From positions 284,441 through 348,440 of the forward strand of contig NZ_JAEVFI010000002.1 in the NCBI RefSeq assembly GCF_019303495.1: a DNA stretch of 64,000 nucleotides. Reading direction: 5' to 3'. The notes beneath the pieces are model-generated. The model saw only the letters and a list, made by a program, of their open reading frames with translations, searched no databases and had not been told where the DNA came from. Below are positions 1 to 8,727 of the stretch, one piece after another (the first letter of the stretch is position 1; each line of letters starts with the position of its first letter). This DNA comes from Streptomyces sp. JJ66 (GTDB lineage: Bacteria > Actinomycetota > Actinomycetes > Streptomycetales > Streptomycetaceae). The position numbers and the translations under genes are program-made.

Positions 1-174
1 GTCGATCCGGCGCCTTGCGATGCACCGCACCGGACGCCGCTCCTTGACGGGCAAACCCTGACTGACGCGGCACTAGCCGGGGCGGCGGGGTGTGACACCG
101 TGACGGCCGGTGCGGCACCCCGCTGATGGTCCGGTGCGCCGGGTCACCCGCGTCCGGCTTCCCCGCGCCTTGGG

Positions 175-1140
175 TCACCGCTTCTCCAGGGACAGGCCCG
201 CGTCGTCCACCAGCTGGATGCCCGCCGCGTCCAGCGCCTGCTTGATGCGCCAGCGCAGTTCGCGGGAGGCGGGCGGGGCGGCGCCGGGCATGGTGCGGAC
301 GGAGACGCGCACGGTCATCGACTCCATCGTGACCGTGTCCAGCCCCAGCACCTCCACCGGCCCCCACAGCTTCTCGTCCCACGGGGCGGATGCGGCCAGC
401 TCCCGGCCCGCGTCGGTGATGACGCCGCGCACCCGCTCCAGGTCCTCGTTCGCGCGGACCTGGACGTCCACGGTCGCCGTCGCCCACCCCTGGCTCAGGT
501 TGCCGACCCGTTTGATCTCGCCGTTGCGCACGTACCAGATCTCGCCGTCGTCACCGCGCAGCTTCGTCACCCGCAGGCCGATCTCCAGCACCGTGCCGAC
601 GGCCTCACCGCAGTCCACGCGGTCGCCGACGCCGTACTGGTCCTCCAGCAGGATGAACATCCCGGTCAGCACGTCCATCACCACGTTGCGCGCGCCGAAG
701 CCGATCGCGACGCCCGCGACACCGGCGCTGGCCAGCAGCGGCCCGAGGTTGATGCTGAGGACGGACAGCACGGTCAGCGCCGCGGTGCCCAGGATGAGGA
801 ACGAGGCGACGGAGCGCAGCACCGAGCCGATCGCCTCGGAGCGCTGCCGCCGCCGCTCGGCGTTGATCAGCAAAGACCCGAAGCCGCCACCGGGCGCGGC
901 CCCCTCCTCGGTGTTGCGGTTCATCCGGGTGACAAGCCGGGTGATGGTGCGCCGGACCACCGCCCGCAGCACGAGCGCGATGAGCACGATGAGGACGATG
1001 CGCAGGCCCGCCCCGAGCCAGGTCTCCCAGTTGCTCTGCACCCAGCCCGCCGCCTCGTCCGCGTGCCGCTCCACATCGTCCACGGCATCCGCGGCGTCCC
1101 CGGCGGTTATCGCGTTCCTGTCACGCATGGCATACAACAT
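175..1140 (-). CDS. MscS-family mechanosensitive channel
   Basis: Small-conductance mechanosensitive channel that would open under membrane tension to release osmolytes during hypo-osmotic shock. The protein (about 321 aa) has a transmembrane segment near the N terminus (LRIVLIVLIALVLRAVV), a basic loop, a second hydrophobic segment, and the Gly/Ala-rich pore-lining TM3 pattern (SAGVAGVAIGFGARNVVMD) typical of MscS. The cytosolic beta domain follows (GVGDRVDCGEAVGTVLEIGLR). The ATG at 1140 is preferred over the in-frame GTG at 1164 because GGAGG (minus strand, 1149-1153) lies about 8 nt upstream of it. The gene is divergent from the HNH gene. The family call is secure; the gating stimulus is not testable from sequence. 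Confidence 0.9.
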   Translation of the reverse strand: MLYAMRDRNAITAGDAADAVDDVERHADEAAGWVQSNWETWLGAGLRIVLIVLIALVLRAVVRRTITRLVTRMNRNTEEGAAPGGGFGSLLINAERRRQRSEAIGSVLRSVASFLILGTAALTVLSVLSINLGPLLASAGVAGVAIGFGARNVVMDVLTGMFILLEDQYGVGDRVDCGEAVGTVLEIGLRVTKLRGDDGEIWYVRNGEIKRVGNLSQGWATATVDVQVRANEDLERVRGVITDAGRELAASAPWDEKLWGPVEVLGLDTVTMESMTVRVSVRTMPGAAPPASRELRWRIKQALDAAGIQLVDDAGLSLEKR

Positions 1141-1373
1141 GATCACGACCTCCACGGCGCCCACCTAAGCACGCCGCTCCCGGAAGAATCCGGCGTTGCG
1201 CCATCACCGCGCACGGGTGCTCGCTCCCAGCAGGGCCGCACCCGGGCGCGGTGTGGGGAAGAACACGCCCCGCGCGTTACGTGATCGTGGTGGCGCGGCG
1301 GGGCAGGCCCGGGTGACACTGAGGGAGATCGTCCCGGCACGAGCCACGTGCCGCAGGCGTACAAGGAGGCACC

Positions 1374-1913
1374 GTGCCGCATGTCCTGGTCCTCAACGCG
1401 TCGTACGAGCCGCTCGGTGTCGTACCGCTCCGCCGCGCGCTCATCCTCGTCCTCAACGGCAAGGCCGACAGCCTGGAGGACTCCGGCGCCCTGATGCACA
1501 GCGCGACCCGCGTCATCCCCGCACCCAGCGTGGTACGCCTCAAGCGTTTCGTCCGCGTGCCCTACCGGGGTCCGGTGCCGCTGACCCGGCGCGCGCTGTT
1601 CGCCCGGGACGGCGGCCGCTGCGCCTACTGCGGGCAGACGGCGACGAGCGTGGACCACGTGATCCCGCGCAGCCGTGGCGGGCAGCACGTGTGGGACAAC
1701 GTCGTCGCCGCCTGCCGCCGCTGCAACCACGTCAAGGCGGACCGGCACATCGCGGAGCTGGGCTGGCGGCTGCGGCACCAGCCCGCGCCGCCCAGCGGGC
1801 TGGCGTGGCGCATCATCGGCACGGGCCATAGGGACCCGCGCTGGCTGCCCTACCTGCAGCCGTACGGCGCGGACGACGCCCTGGCCCGGATCGACGGCAG
1901 AACCCCTGCCTGA
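1374..1913 (+). CDS. HNH endonuclease family protein
   Basis: A 179-aa HNH nuclease-fold protein. The N-terminal half (LNASYEPLGVVPLRRALILVLNGKA) is the characteristic start of a small actinobacterial HNH family. The nuclease core follows at about residues 80-125: paired zinc cysteines CAYC and CRRC, the DH of the active site in SVDHVIPRSRGG, and the downstream N and H. The GTG start at 1374 has AAGGAGG a few bases upstream. The family is a metal-dependent nicking or cleaving nuclease. No restriction or intein partner lies next to it, so the substrate is unknown. It is probably a chromosomal housekeeping or DNA-repair protein rather than part of the defence island 25 kb away. Confidence 0.88.
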   Translation: MPHVLVLNASYEPLGVVPLRRALILVLNGKADSLEDSGALMHSATRVIPAPSVVRLKRFVRVPYRGPVPLTRRALFARDGGRCAYCGQTATSVDHVIPRSRGGQHVWDNVVAACRRCNHVKADRHIAELGWRLRHQPAPPSGLAWRIIGTGHRDPRWLPYLQPYGADDALARIDGRTPA

Positions 1914-2141
1914 TCCGGGTCTTTGTCTGCGGAGCCGTGGCACGGGCGGCCGGTCTGGGGCGCGGAGCAGGCGGCCAAAGGCGTGCGGAGCCGCCGCCCC
2001 ACGGCCCACGCCGGGCCGCCGCTACCGGCCGCCACCGCGACTTTGTGGGGACCCACCGGTGTCACCAGCGCTCTCCAGGGGACATACTGCTGGCCGTAAC
2101 GGGGGAGACGTGATGAGTGACCGAGGGGGAGGGCCCGTACC

Positions 2142-3587
2142 GTGACGCAGCCGCCCGGGCCGACGGCGCCCGTGATGCCGTCGGCTCCGCCCGCCGCGCC
2201 CGGCCCGCTCCCGCCGGTGCCATCCGCCCTGGCCGACCCGGCTGCCGGGCCCGCTCCGGACGGCCCGGCGCGCCGGGGCGAGCGCGGGCTGTGGGCGGAG
2301 GCGGCGGCGCGCACCCGGGCCGCCGCAATGACGGAACCGGGGCGGCTGCGCGTCATCGGCGCCGTCCTCGTCGTCCTCGTGCTGGCCTGCGGCGCGGTGA
2401 CGGTCTGGCAGGTGACGGCCCGGGCGGACGCGGCGGACGCCGTGCTCCACAGCAGTCAGCGGCTCAGCGCGGACGCGGCGGAGATCCACCGGTCGCTGGC
2501 CGACGCCAACACCACGGCCGCCAGCGGGTTCCTGGCGGGTGGCGAGGAACCCCGCGCGGCCGGCGAGCGGTATGACGAGAACATCGGCACCGCGGCGGAG
2601 TTGATCACCCGGGCCGCGGCGAGCGGCGAGGGCTCGCCGGCGGCGCGCAGCCAGCTCAGCGTGCTGGGCCGGGGTCTGCCCCGCTACACCGGGCTGGTGG
2701 AGGCGGCGCGGGCCAACAACCGCCAGGGCCTGCCCATCGGCGGCGCCTACCTGCGTTACGCGGACCAGCAGATGCGCACCGAGCTGCTGCCCGCCGCGCG
2801 CACCCTGTACGAGACGGAGACGGCCCGCTACGCACGCGACCACGAGGACGCCACCGCATGGCCCTGGGGCGCGCTGCTGCTCGGCGCGGCGGCGCTGGGC
2901 ACGCTCGGCTGGGCCCAGCGCCGCCACTTCCTGCGCACCAACCGGGTGTTCAATCGCGGGCTGGTCGCCGCGACCGGGGCGACGGTGGCGCTGCTGGTGT
3001 GGCTGGCCGTCGCGCACGGGGTGGCCGCTGCCCAGCTGAACGACGCCGACGAGAGCGGCGCGCGCTCACAGCACGTGCTGAACGAGGCCCTGGTGGCGGC
3101 GCTGGAGGCACGGGGCGACGAGGGCATGACGCTCGTCGCGCGCGGCGGCGGTGCCCAGTACGAGGAGACGTACCAGGCGAGCATGGCCGCCCTCGCGGGC
3201 TCCGGCACCGGGGAGGACGGCCTGCTGGGGGACGCGCTGGCACGGGCGGACGACGCCGAGGGGCGCGAACCGGTGTCCACGGCCCGCGACCAGGTCGCCC
3301 GGTGGCGGGAACGTCACGCCGAAGCACGGGAGTTGGACAACACCGGCGAGTACGGTGACGCGGTGGCCAAGGTGATCGGCCCGAGCGACAGCACGGGTGA
3401 GGCGTTCGACGCGGTGGATACGGCGTTGCGGGACGCCCTCGCGCACGAGCGGCGGGAGTTCACCGACGCCGCCCGGGCGGGACGCGGCGCGCTCACCGGG
3501 CTCGCCGTGGGCGCCGGGATACTGGGCCTGGCGGGAGCCGCGGGGGTGGTGGCCGGGATGGGCCGCAGGCTGTCGGAGTACCGGTGA
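2142..3587 (+). CDS. GlnX-like four-helix membrane sensor protein
   Basis: A 481-aa membrane protein, first gene of the PknG cluster. After a Pro/Ala-rich cytosolic N terminus of about 70 residues come hydrophobic segments at roughly 72-90, 240-256, 275-293 and 447-470. These enclose two extracytoplasmic, mostly helical Ala/Glu/Arg-rich regions resembling four-helix-bundle sensory domains. In mycobacteria, glnX lies directly beside glnH and pknG and couples amino-acid binding outside to the kinase inside. The order and topology here match that trio. Homology is judged from context and topology, not from a diagnostic motif. The GTG start at 2142 is preceded by GAGGGGGAGGG. Its stop overlaps the next gene in a GTGA. 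Confidence 0.78.
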   Translation: MTQPPGPTAPVMPSAPPAAPGPLPPVPSALADPAAGPAPDGPARRGERGLWAEAAARTRAAAMTEPGRLRVIGAVLVVLVLACGAVTVWQVTARADAADAVLHSSQRLSADAAEIHRSLADANTTAASGFLAGGEEPRAAGERYDENIGTAAELITRAAASGEGSPAARSQLSVLGRGLPRYTGLVEAARANNRQGLPIGGAYLRYADQQMRTELLPAARTLYETETARYARDHEDATAWPWGALLLGAAALGTLGWAQRRHFLRTNRVFNRGLVAATGATVALLVWLAVAHGVAAAQLNDADESGARSQHVLNEALVAALEARGDEGMTLVARGGGAQYEETYQASMAALAGSGTGEDGLLGDALARADDAEGREPVSTARDQVARWRERHAEARELDNTGEYGDAVAKVIGPSDSTGEAFDAVDTALRDALAHERREFTDAARAGRGALTGLAVGAGILGLAGAAGVVAGMGRRLSEYR

Positions 3588-4747
3588 GCGGGGAGGGCTG
3601 GACGATGCGCGGCAGGCGAGCGGGAACGGACGCCGAAGACGCACCGGCACGCGGGGCGCGCCACGGGCTGCGCGCGACGCTGGCAGCGGGCGCGCTGGCG
3701 CTCGCCGCCCTCGAAGCGGCGGTGCTCGCCACCCCCGGGACCGGCGCCAGCGCTCGGACCACCAGCGCGCAGACGGCCGACAGCGCACCGGCCCACGGGA
3801 CCGCACCGGCAGCCGGACCACCCGGTCGGGCCGCCCCGGCCCAGGCGCCGGGGGACCGCCCGCCCGCCGCGCCCGGCGCACCCGGCGCCCCCGAGCGGTG
3901 TGCCGACGGCAGCCCGGTGGCGGCGAGCCTGCGCCCCTCGGACGCCTCCGGTGCGGCCGTGCGGCGCGTTAAGGAGCGCGGGAAGCTCATCGTCGGCGTC
4001 GACCAGAACAGCTATCTGTGGGGCTACCGCGACCCGCACACCGGCGCCATCGACGGGTTCGACATCGACCTGGTGAAGGCGATCGCGCGCGACCTGCTGG
4101 GCGAGGACCCGGCCATCGTCTACCGCACGATCCCCACCGATCAGCGGGTCCCGGCGCTGCGCGAGCGCCGGGTGGACATGGTGGTGCGCACGATGACGGT
4201 CACCTGCGACCGGCGTGCGGACGTGGCGTTCTCCACCGCCTACTTCGAGGCCGGACAGCAGGTGCTGGCGCCGCGCGCGTCCAAGATCACCGGTTACGAC
4301 GCCTCGCTGGAGGGCCGCACGGTGTGCACCGCTCGCGGCTCGACGGGCCAGAGCGCGCTGGAGGCTGACGCGCACGGCGCCGAGGTGCTGCTCGTGCCGA
4401 ATCAGCTGGACTGTCTGGTGCGTCTCCAGCTCGGTGAGGTGGACGCGGTCGTCACCGACAACGCGCTGGCGGCGGGGCAGGCCGCGCAGGACCCGACGGT
4501 CGGGCTGGTCGGCGAGGCGTTCACCACCGAGTCCTACGGGGTGGCGATGAACCTGGCCGACGAGGACCTGGTCCGGCGCGTCAACGCGGTGCTGAACGAC
4601 TTCCGTTCGGGTGACTCGGATGGCTCGGATGACTCAGGTGACTCGGATGGCGAGGACAGCGCGTGGCGGGCGTCCTACGACCGCTGGCTGGCCGACGTCA
4701 TGCCGGACCGGAAGCCGAACCCACCAGCGCCGGTGTACCGGGACTGA
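3584..4747 (+). CDS. glnH: GlnH-like solute-binding protein (amino acid sensor)
   Basis: Extracytoplasmic family 3 solute-binding protein, predicted to bind glutamate, aspartate or glutamine. The N terminus has a membrane-crossing segment (LRATLAAGALALAALEAAVLA) without a lipobox, then an Ala/Pro-rich linker. The binding domain begins at about residue 130 (VKERGKLIVGVDQNSYLWGY) and includes the family hallmark GFDIDLVKAIA. The C-terminal lobe is intact (EVDAVVTDNALAAGQAA). The gene overlaps the previous stop by GTGA. An alternative ATG at 3605 has GGGGAGGG 7 nt upstream and may be the true start. Near the C terminus is an odd Asp/Ser/Gly run (about 4607-4660). In mycobacteria GlnH reports extracellular amino acids through GlnX to PknG, and the same role is inferred here. 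Confidence 0.85.
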   Translation: MSGEGWTMRGRRAGTDAEDAPARGARHGLRATLAAGALALAALEAAVLATPGTGASARTTSAQTADSAPAHGTAPAAGPPGRAAPAQAPGDRPPAAPGAPGAPERCADGSPVAASLRPSDASGAAVRRVKERGKLIVGVDQNSYLWGYRDPHTGAIDGFDIDLVKAIARDLLGEDPAIVYRTIPTDQRVPALRERRVDMVVRTMTVTCDRRADVAFSTAYFEAGQQVLAPRASKITGYDASLEGRTVCTARGSTGQSALEADAHGAEVLLVPNQLDCLVRLQLGEVDAVVTDNALAAGQAAQDPTVGLVGEAFTTESYGVAMNLADEDLVRRVNAVLNDFRSGDSDGSDDSGDSDGEDSAWRASYDRWLADVMPDRKPNPPAPVYRD

Positions 4748-4829
4748 GCGCGGGCGGAGGCGGACCACGGCGACACGGAGCCGGGCAGGCGTAACAGGGG
4801 CAGGGCGGACGAGAGCAGCGAGGTGACTG

Positions 4830-6188
4830 ATGGAGGCCGCGGAATCCTTTGGACCGGTACTGAGCCGGGACGAGGTGGACCGGGCGCTGGCCCGGCTCGG
4901 CGCGGAGCACGAGGCCATCGAGTCGTCGCTGCTCGCCCTCCAGGACCACGCCGGGCGCCGCCTGCTGGAGGGCGCCGAGCTGACCGGCACCACCCGGCAC
5001 CGCTGGGCGGCCGCCGAGCAGACCATCACCGCGCTGTGGACGCAGTTCGAGCGCTACACCGAGGCGCTGACCACCGCCCGTGGAGTGCGGGCCCGGCGGC
5101 GCTGGCCCGGCCGGGGGGAACTGGCCGAGCTGACCGATCTGCTGCGCGGGCGCGGCGTGACGGTGGCCGGTGCGGGCGGTGGCGCGCCCGGCGGGCGGCT
5201 GGCCGAGCGGCTGAGCCTGACCGAGCTGGTGGACCGGATGAACTCCGGGTACGCCCGCGCGCTGGACGTGGTGGTCGCCGCCGACGCGGTGTGGTCCGCG
5301 CTGCCCGCCCGGATCGACCTGCTCGCCGCCGAGCTGGGCCGCATCCGCTCGCTGGCGCGGTCCGTCGGCGTCCGGCCCGGTGAGCACCCGGCCGGGGACG
5401 ACCTGGCGGAGATCACCGCCGAACTCACCCGGCTGCGCCAGGAGGTGATCACCGACCCGCTGGCGTTCTGGCGGTCGGCGGGTGCCAACAGCGCGCCCGG
5501 CGGCGGCCGTCCGGACACCGACCGGTACGACCGCGCGGCCCGCGCGCTGGAGGAGGTGCGCCGGGAGATCGACGCGGTGCTCGGCGTACGGCAGGACGCC
5601 GAACAGCGCCTGGCCCGGCTGCGGGACGTGCTCTCGCGGGCCGACCGCACCCTGGCCGAGGCCCGCACGGCGCGCGGCGAGGTGCTGGCGAAGATCGCCG
5701 CGTCGGAGGTACCGGCCGTCAGCGGACCGGCCACCGCGCTGCACGAACAGCTCGCGGCAGCGGCCGAACACCGGCGCCACGCCCGGTGGAACCGGCTCTC
5801 CCCGCTGCTGGACGCCCTGGAGCAGCGCGCGGACGACGAGTTGCGGCGCGCCCGCGACCAGCTCGCCGCGGTGACGGCGCCGCTGGCGGTCCGCGCCGAG
5901 CTGCGCGGGCGGCTGGACGCGTACCGGGCCAAGGTCGCCCGGCACGGGCTGGCTGAGGAGCCGCTGCTCAGCCAGCGCTACGACGCGGCCCGCCGCATGC
6001 TGTGGAGCGCCCCGTGTGACCTGCGCGCCGCCGAACAGGCGGTGCTGCGCTACCAGCACGCGGCGACCGGCCACCTGGCCCCGGGCGGCGCGGCGGCCAC
6101 GGCGGCAGGCGGCCCGGCGGACGGGGCGGACGGGGCAGGCGAGGCGCCCGGGGCGGAACGGAACGACGGCAAGGGGCAGGGCGGTTGA
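4830..6188 (+). CDS. coiled-coil protein of the PknG operon, function unknown
   Basis: A 452-aa protein with no catalytic motif that I recognise. It is almost entirely helical: long stretches rich in Ala, Arg, Leu and Glu with heptad-like spacing, for example RAADELRRARDQLAAVTAPLA-like segments, and no membrane segment or signal peptide. The C-terminal 30 residues are Gly/Ala-rich and disordered. It sits between glnH and pknG and its TGA overlaps the pknG ATG (TGATG), so it is translationally coupled to the kinase. A scaffold or PknG substrate is a reasonable guess from position only. The start at 4830 has GAGGTGACTG upstream. Confidence 0.8.
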   Translation: MEAAESFGPVLSRDEVDRALARLGAEHEAIESSLLALQDHAGRRLLEGAELTGTTRHRWAAAEQTITALWTQFERYTEALTTARGVRARRRWPGRGELAELTDLLRGRGVTVAGAGGGAPGGRLAERLSLTELVDRMNSGYARALDVVVAADAVWSALPARIDLLAAELGRIRSLARSVGVRPGEHPAGDDLAEITAELTRLRQEVITDPLAFWRSAGANSAPGGGRPDTDRYDRAARALEEVRREIDAVLGVRQDAEQRLARLRDVLSRADRTLAEARTARGEVLAKIAASEVPAVSGPATALHEQLAAAAEHRRHARWNRLSPLLDALEQRADDELRRARDQLAAVTAPLAVRAELRGRLDAYRAKVARHGLAEEPLLSQRYDAARRMLWSAPCDLRAAEQAVLRYQHAATGHLAPGGAAATAAGGPADGADGAGEAPGAERNDGKGQGG

Positions 6189-8725
6189 TGACCGGGCAGG
6201 GGCACACGTGCCAGCAGCGGGACTGCGCGGGGCGGTACGAGGACGTCGGCGGCGGGCAGCTGTACTGCGACACCTGCGGTCTGTCCCCGGTGGTGGCCCC
6301 GGCGGCCGTACCGCCTCCCGGGTCCGCTGCCGCCGCGTCCGGCTGGGGCCCGGGCGCTCCCGCCGGTCCCGGCAGCGGCTCCGGCTCGCTGCCCCCGGCC
6401 CGGTCCGGCGACTTCGGGCGTAGCTCGGCCCCATCGCAGTCCTCGCGCCGCTCGGTGTCCGGACGGCTCTCCGCGCGCACCGGCTCCGGTGCGGGCGGGA
6501 ACCGGATGTCGGTGCGCAGCTCACGCGGAACGTCCTCGGGCTCGTCGGGACGCCACCGGCTCGGCGCGGGCCTGGTGACGGTGCCCGAAGTGCCGCGCGC
6601 CGACCCGGCGTCGGCCGTGCTGGAGCGGGCCGAGGTGCCCGAGCGCAAGCGGTTCTGCGGCAACCCCGAGTGCGGCAGCCCGGTGGGCCGCGCCCGCGCC
6701 GGGCGGCCGGGCCGCACCGAGGGGTTTTGCACCAAGTGCGGGCAGCCCTACTCCTTCGTGCCGAAGCTGAACCCCGGTGACGTCGTGCACGGCCAGTACG
6801 AGGTGGCCGGGTGCCTGGCCCACGGCGGGCTCGGCTGGATCTACCTCGCCGTCGACAAGGCCGTCTCCGACCGCTGGGTGGTGCTCAAGGGCCTGCTGGA
6901 CACCGGGGACCAGGACGCCATGGCCGCCGCGATCTCCGAACGGCGTTTCCTCGCCGAGATCGAGCACGCGGGCATCGTGCGCATCTACAACTTCGTCGAG
7001 CACCTGGACCAGCGCACCGGCAGCCTGGACGGCTACATCGTCATGGAGTACGTCGGCGGCAAGTCGCTCAAGCAGCTCGCCGAGGAGCGCCGCACGCCGC
7101 AAGGGCGGCGCGACCCGCTGCCGGTGGAGCAGGCGTGCGCGTTCGGCATCGAGGCGCTGGAGGCCATCGGCCACCTGCACAGCCGCAACCTGCTGTACTG
7201 CGACTTCAAGGTGGACAACGCCATCCAGCAGCACGACCAGCTCAAGCTGATCGACCTGGGCGCGGTGCGCCGCATGGACGACCACGAGAGCGCCGTCTAC
7301 GGCACCGTGGGCTACCAGGCGCCCGAGGTGGCCGAGGTGGGGCCGTCGGTCGCCTCCGACCTCTACACCGTCGCCCGCACCCTCGCGGTGCTGACGTTCG
7401 ACTTCCGCGGCTACACCAACACCTACGCCGACAGCCTGCCGCCGCCGGAGTCGGTGGAGGTGTTCGCCCGGCACGAGTCCTTCTACCGCCTGCTGGTGCG
7501 CGCCACCGACCCGGAGCCCGGGCGGCGGTTCGCGTCGGCCGCCGAGATGGCCGAGCAGCTGACCGGCGTCCTGCGGGAGGTCGTCGCCGAACGCTCCGGC
7601 CAGCCGCGGCCAGCCGTCTCCACCCTGTTCGGCCCGGAACTGCGGGTTTCGAGTACGGAGTTGCTGCCCCAGGGGGACGCGGACGCCTCCCGGCTCGGCG
7701 CCCGCCCGCCCCGGGGCCGCCGCAGCCGTCTGACGCCGGCCCAGCTGCCGCCCCTCCCTGGGGCGATGGGTCCTGTGACGGTGACGCCGCTGGACACCCG
7801 CGCGGTGGCGCTGGCCCTGCCGGTTCCCCTGGTGGACCCGGCCGACCCGAACGCCGGTTTCCTGGCCGGACTCACCGGCGCGTCAGCCGCCGACCTGGAC
7901 GCCGCGCTGCGGGCGGCTCCCACCGACTCCGTCGAGCTGCGGCTGCGCGCGCTGCGGGCCCGGCTGGAGCTGACGGCCACCACACCCGGCTCCGACGCCG
8001 GTGCGGCCCAGCTCGCGGAACTGGCCAGTCGGCACCCGGAGGACTGGCGGGTGGTGTGGTACCGGGGGGTGGCGGCGCTGGTGCACGGCGACCTGGCGAC
8101 CGCCGCCGTCGCCTTCGACGCCGTGTACGACGCGTTCCCCGGCGAGCCCGCGCCGAAGCTGGCGCTGGCCGTCAGCGCCGAACTGCTGGGCCAGTGGGAC
8201 AACGCCGAGGAGTTCTACCGACTGGTATGGTCCACGGACCCGAACTACGTCAGCGCCGCCTTCGGACTGGCCCGGGTGCGGCTGGCCCGCGGGGACCGGG
8301 CCGGAGCCGTCGCGGCACTCCAGTCCGTGCCTGAGGCGTCCATCCACTACGTGGCCGCCCGGGTCGCGGCCGTCTCCGCCCGCCTGCGCCAGCGCGACCC
8401 GCGTGAACCGGTGTGGGCGGAGGTGCGGTCCGCCGCGACGGAGCTGGAGCAGCTGGAAGCGCTCGGTCTGGACGCCCCGCGCCGGGAGCGCCTGGCCACC
8501 GAAGTGCTGGGCACCGCCCTGGACTGGGTGCTGGCCGGACGTCCGGCCCCACCCGGCACCGCCGCACCGCACGGGCCGCTGCTGGGCAGCGCGCCGACCG
8601 AGGAGGGGCTGCGGCTCGGCCTGGAAGCCGCCTGCCGCAGACTCGCCCGGCTGGCGCAGAGCGGGACCGAGAGAATCACATGGGTGGAGCGCGCGAACCG
8701 CCTCCGCCCCAGGACTTGGGTGTGA
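6188..8725 (+). CDS. pknG: serine/threonine protein kinase PknG
   Basis: Soluble Ser/Thr kinase of about 845 aa with the PknG architecture. It has an N-terminal cysteine pair region, then a rubredoxin-like metal site (CGNPEC ... CTKCG, about residues 156-186), the kinase domain, and a C-terminal helical TPR region of about 300 residues. The kinase has PknG-type variants: the glycine loop reads HGGLGWIYLA, the ATP lysine is in VVLKGLL, the catalytic loop is YCDFKVDN in place of HRDLKPEN, and DLG replaces DFG. In mycobacteria PknG senses nitrogen status and controls 2-oxoglutarate metabolism through GarA, an FHA protein. An FHA protein is encoded at the end of this operon. The ATG at 6188 overlaps the upstream stop. 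It has no transmembrane helix, so it is cytosolic, presumably signalled to by GlnH/GlnX. Confidence 0.95.
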   Translation: MTGQGHTCQQRDCAGRYEDVGGGQLYCDTCGLSPVVAPAAVPPPGSAAAASGWGPGAPAGPGSGSGSLPPARSGDFGRSSAPSQSSRRSVSGRLSARTGSGAGGNRMSVRSSRGTSSGSSGRHRLGAGLVTVPEVPRADPASAVLERAEVPERKRFCGNPECGSPVGRARAGRPGRTEGFCTKCGQPYSFVPKLNPGDVVHGQYEVAGCLAHGGLGWIYLAVDKAVSDRWVVLKGLLDTGDQDAMAAAISERRFLAEIEHAGIVRIYNFVEHLDQRTGSLDGYIVMEYVGGKSLKQLAEERRTPQGRRDPLPVEQACAFGIEALEAIGHLHSRNLLYCDFKVDNAIQQHDQLKLIDLGAVRRMDDHESAVYGTVGYQAPEVAEVGPSVASDLYTVARTLAVLTFDFRGYTNTYADSLPPPESVEVFARHESFYRLLVRATDPEPGRRFASAAEMAEQLTGVLREVVAERSGQPRPAVSTLFGPELRVSSTELLPQGDADASRLGARPPRGRRSRLTPAQLPPLPGAMGPVTVTPLDTRAVALALPVPLVDPADPNAGFLAGLTGASAADLDAALRAAPTDSVELRLRALRARLELTATTPGSDAGAAQLAELASRHPEDWRVVWYRGVAALVHGDLATAAVAFDAVYDAFPGEPAPKLALAVSAELLGQWDNAEEFYRLVWSTDPNYVSAAFGLARVRLARGDRAGAVAALQSVPEASIHYVAARVAAVSARLRQRDPREPVWAEVRSAATELEQLEALGLDAPRRERLATEVLGTALDWVLAGRPAPPGTAAPHGPLLGSAPTEEGLRLGLEAACRRLARLAQSGTERITWVERANRLRPRTWV

Positions 8726-8727
8726 GG

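Noticed and set aside
1914..2141. Terminator or regulator site between the HNH and GlnX-like genes
   Set aside because: No strong inverted repeat or promoter pattern could be supported in this 228-bp gap.
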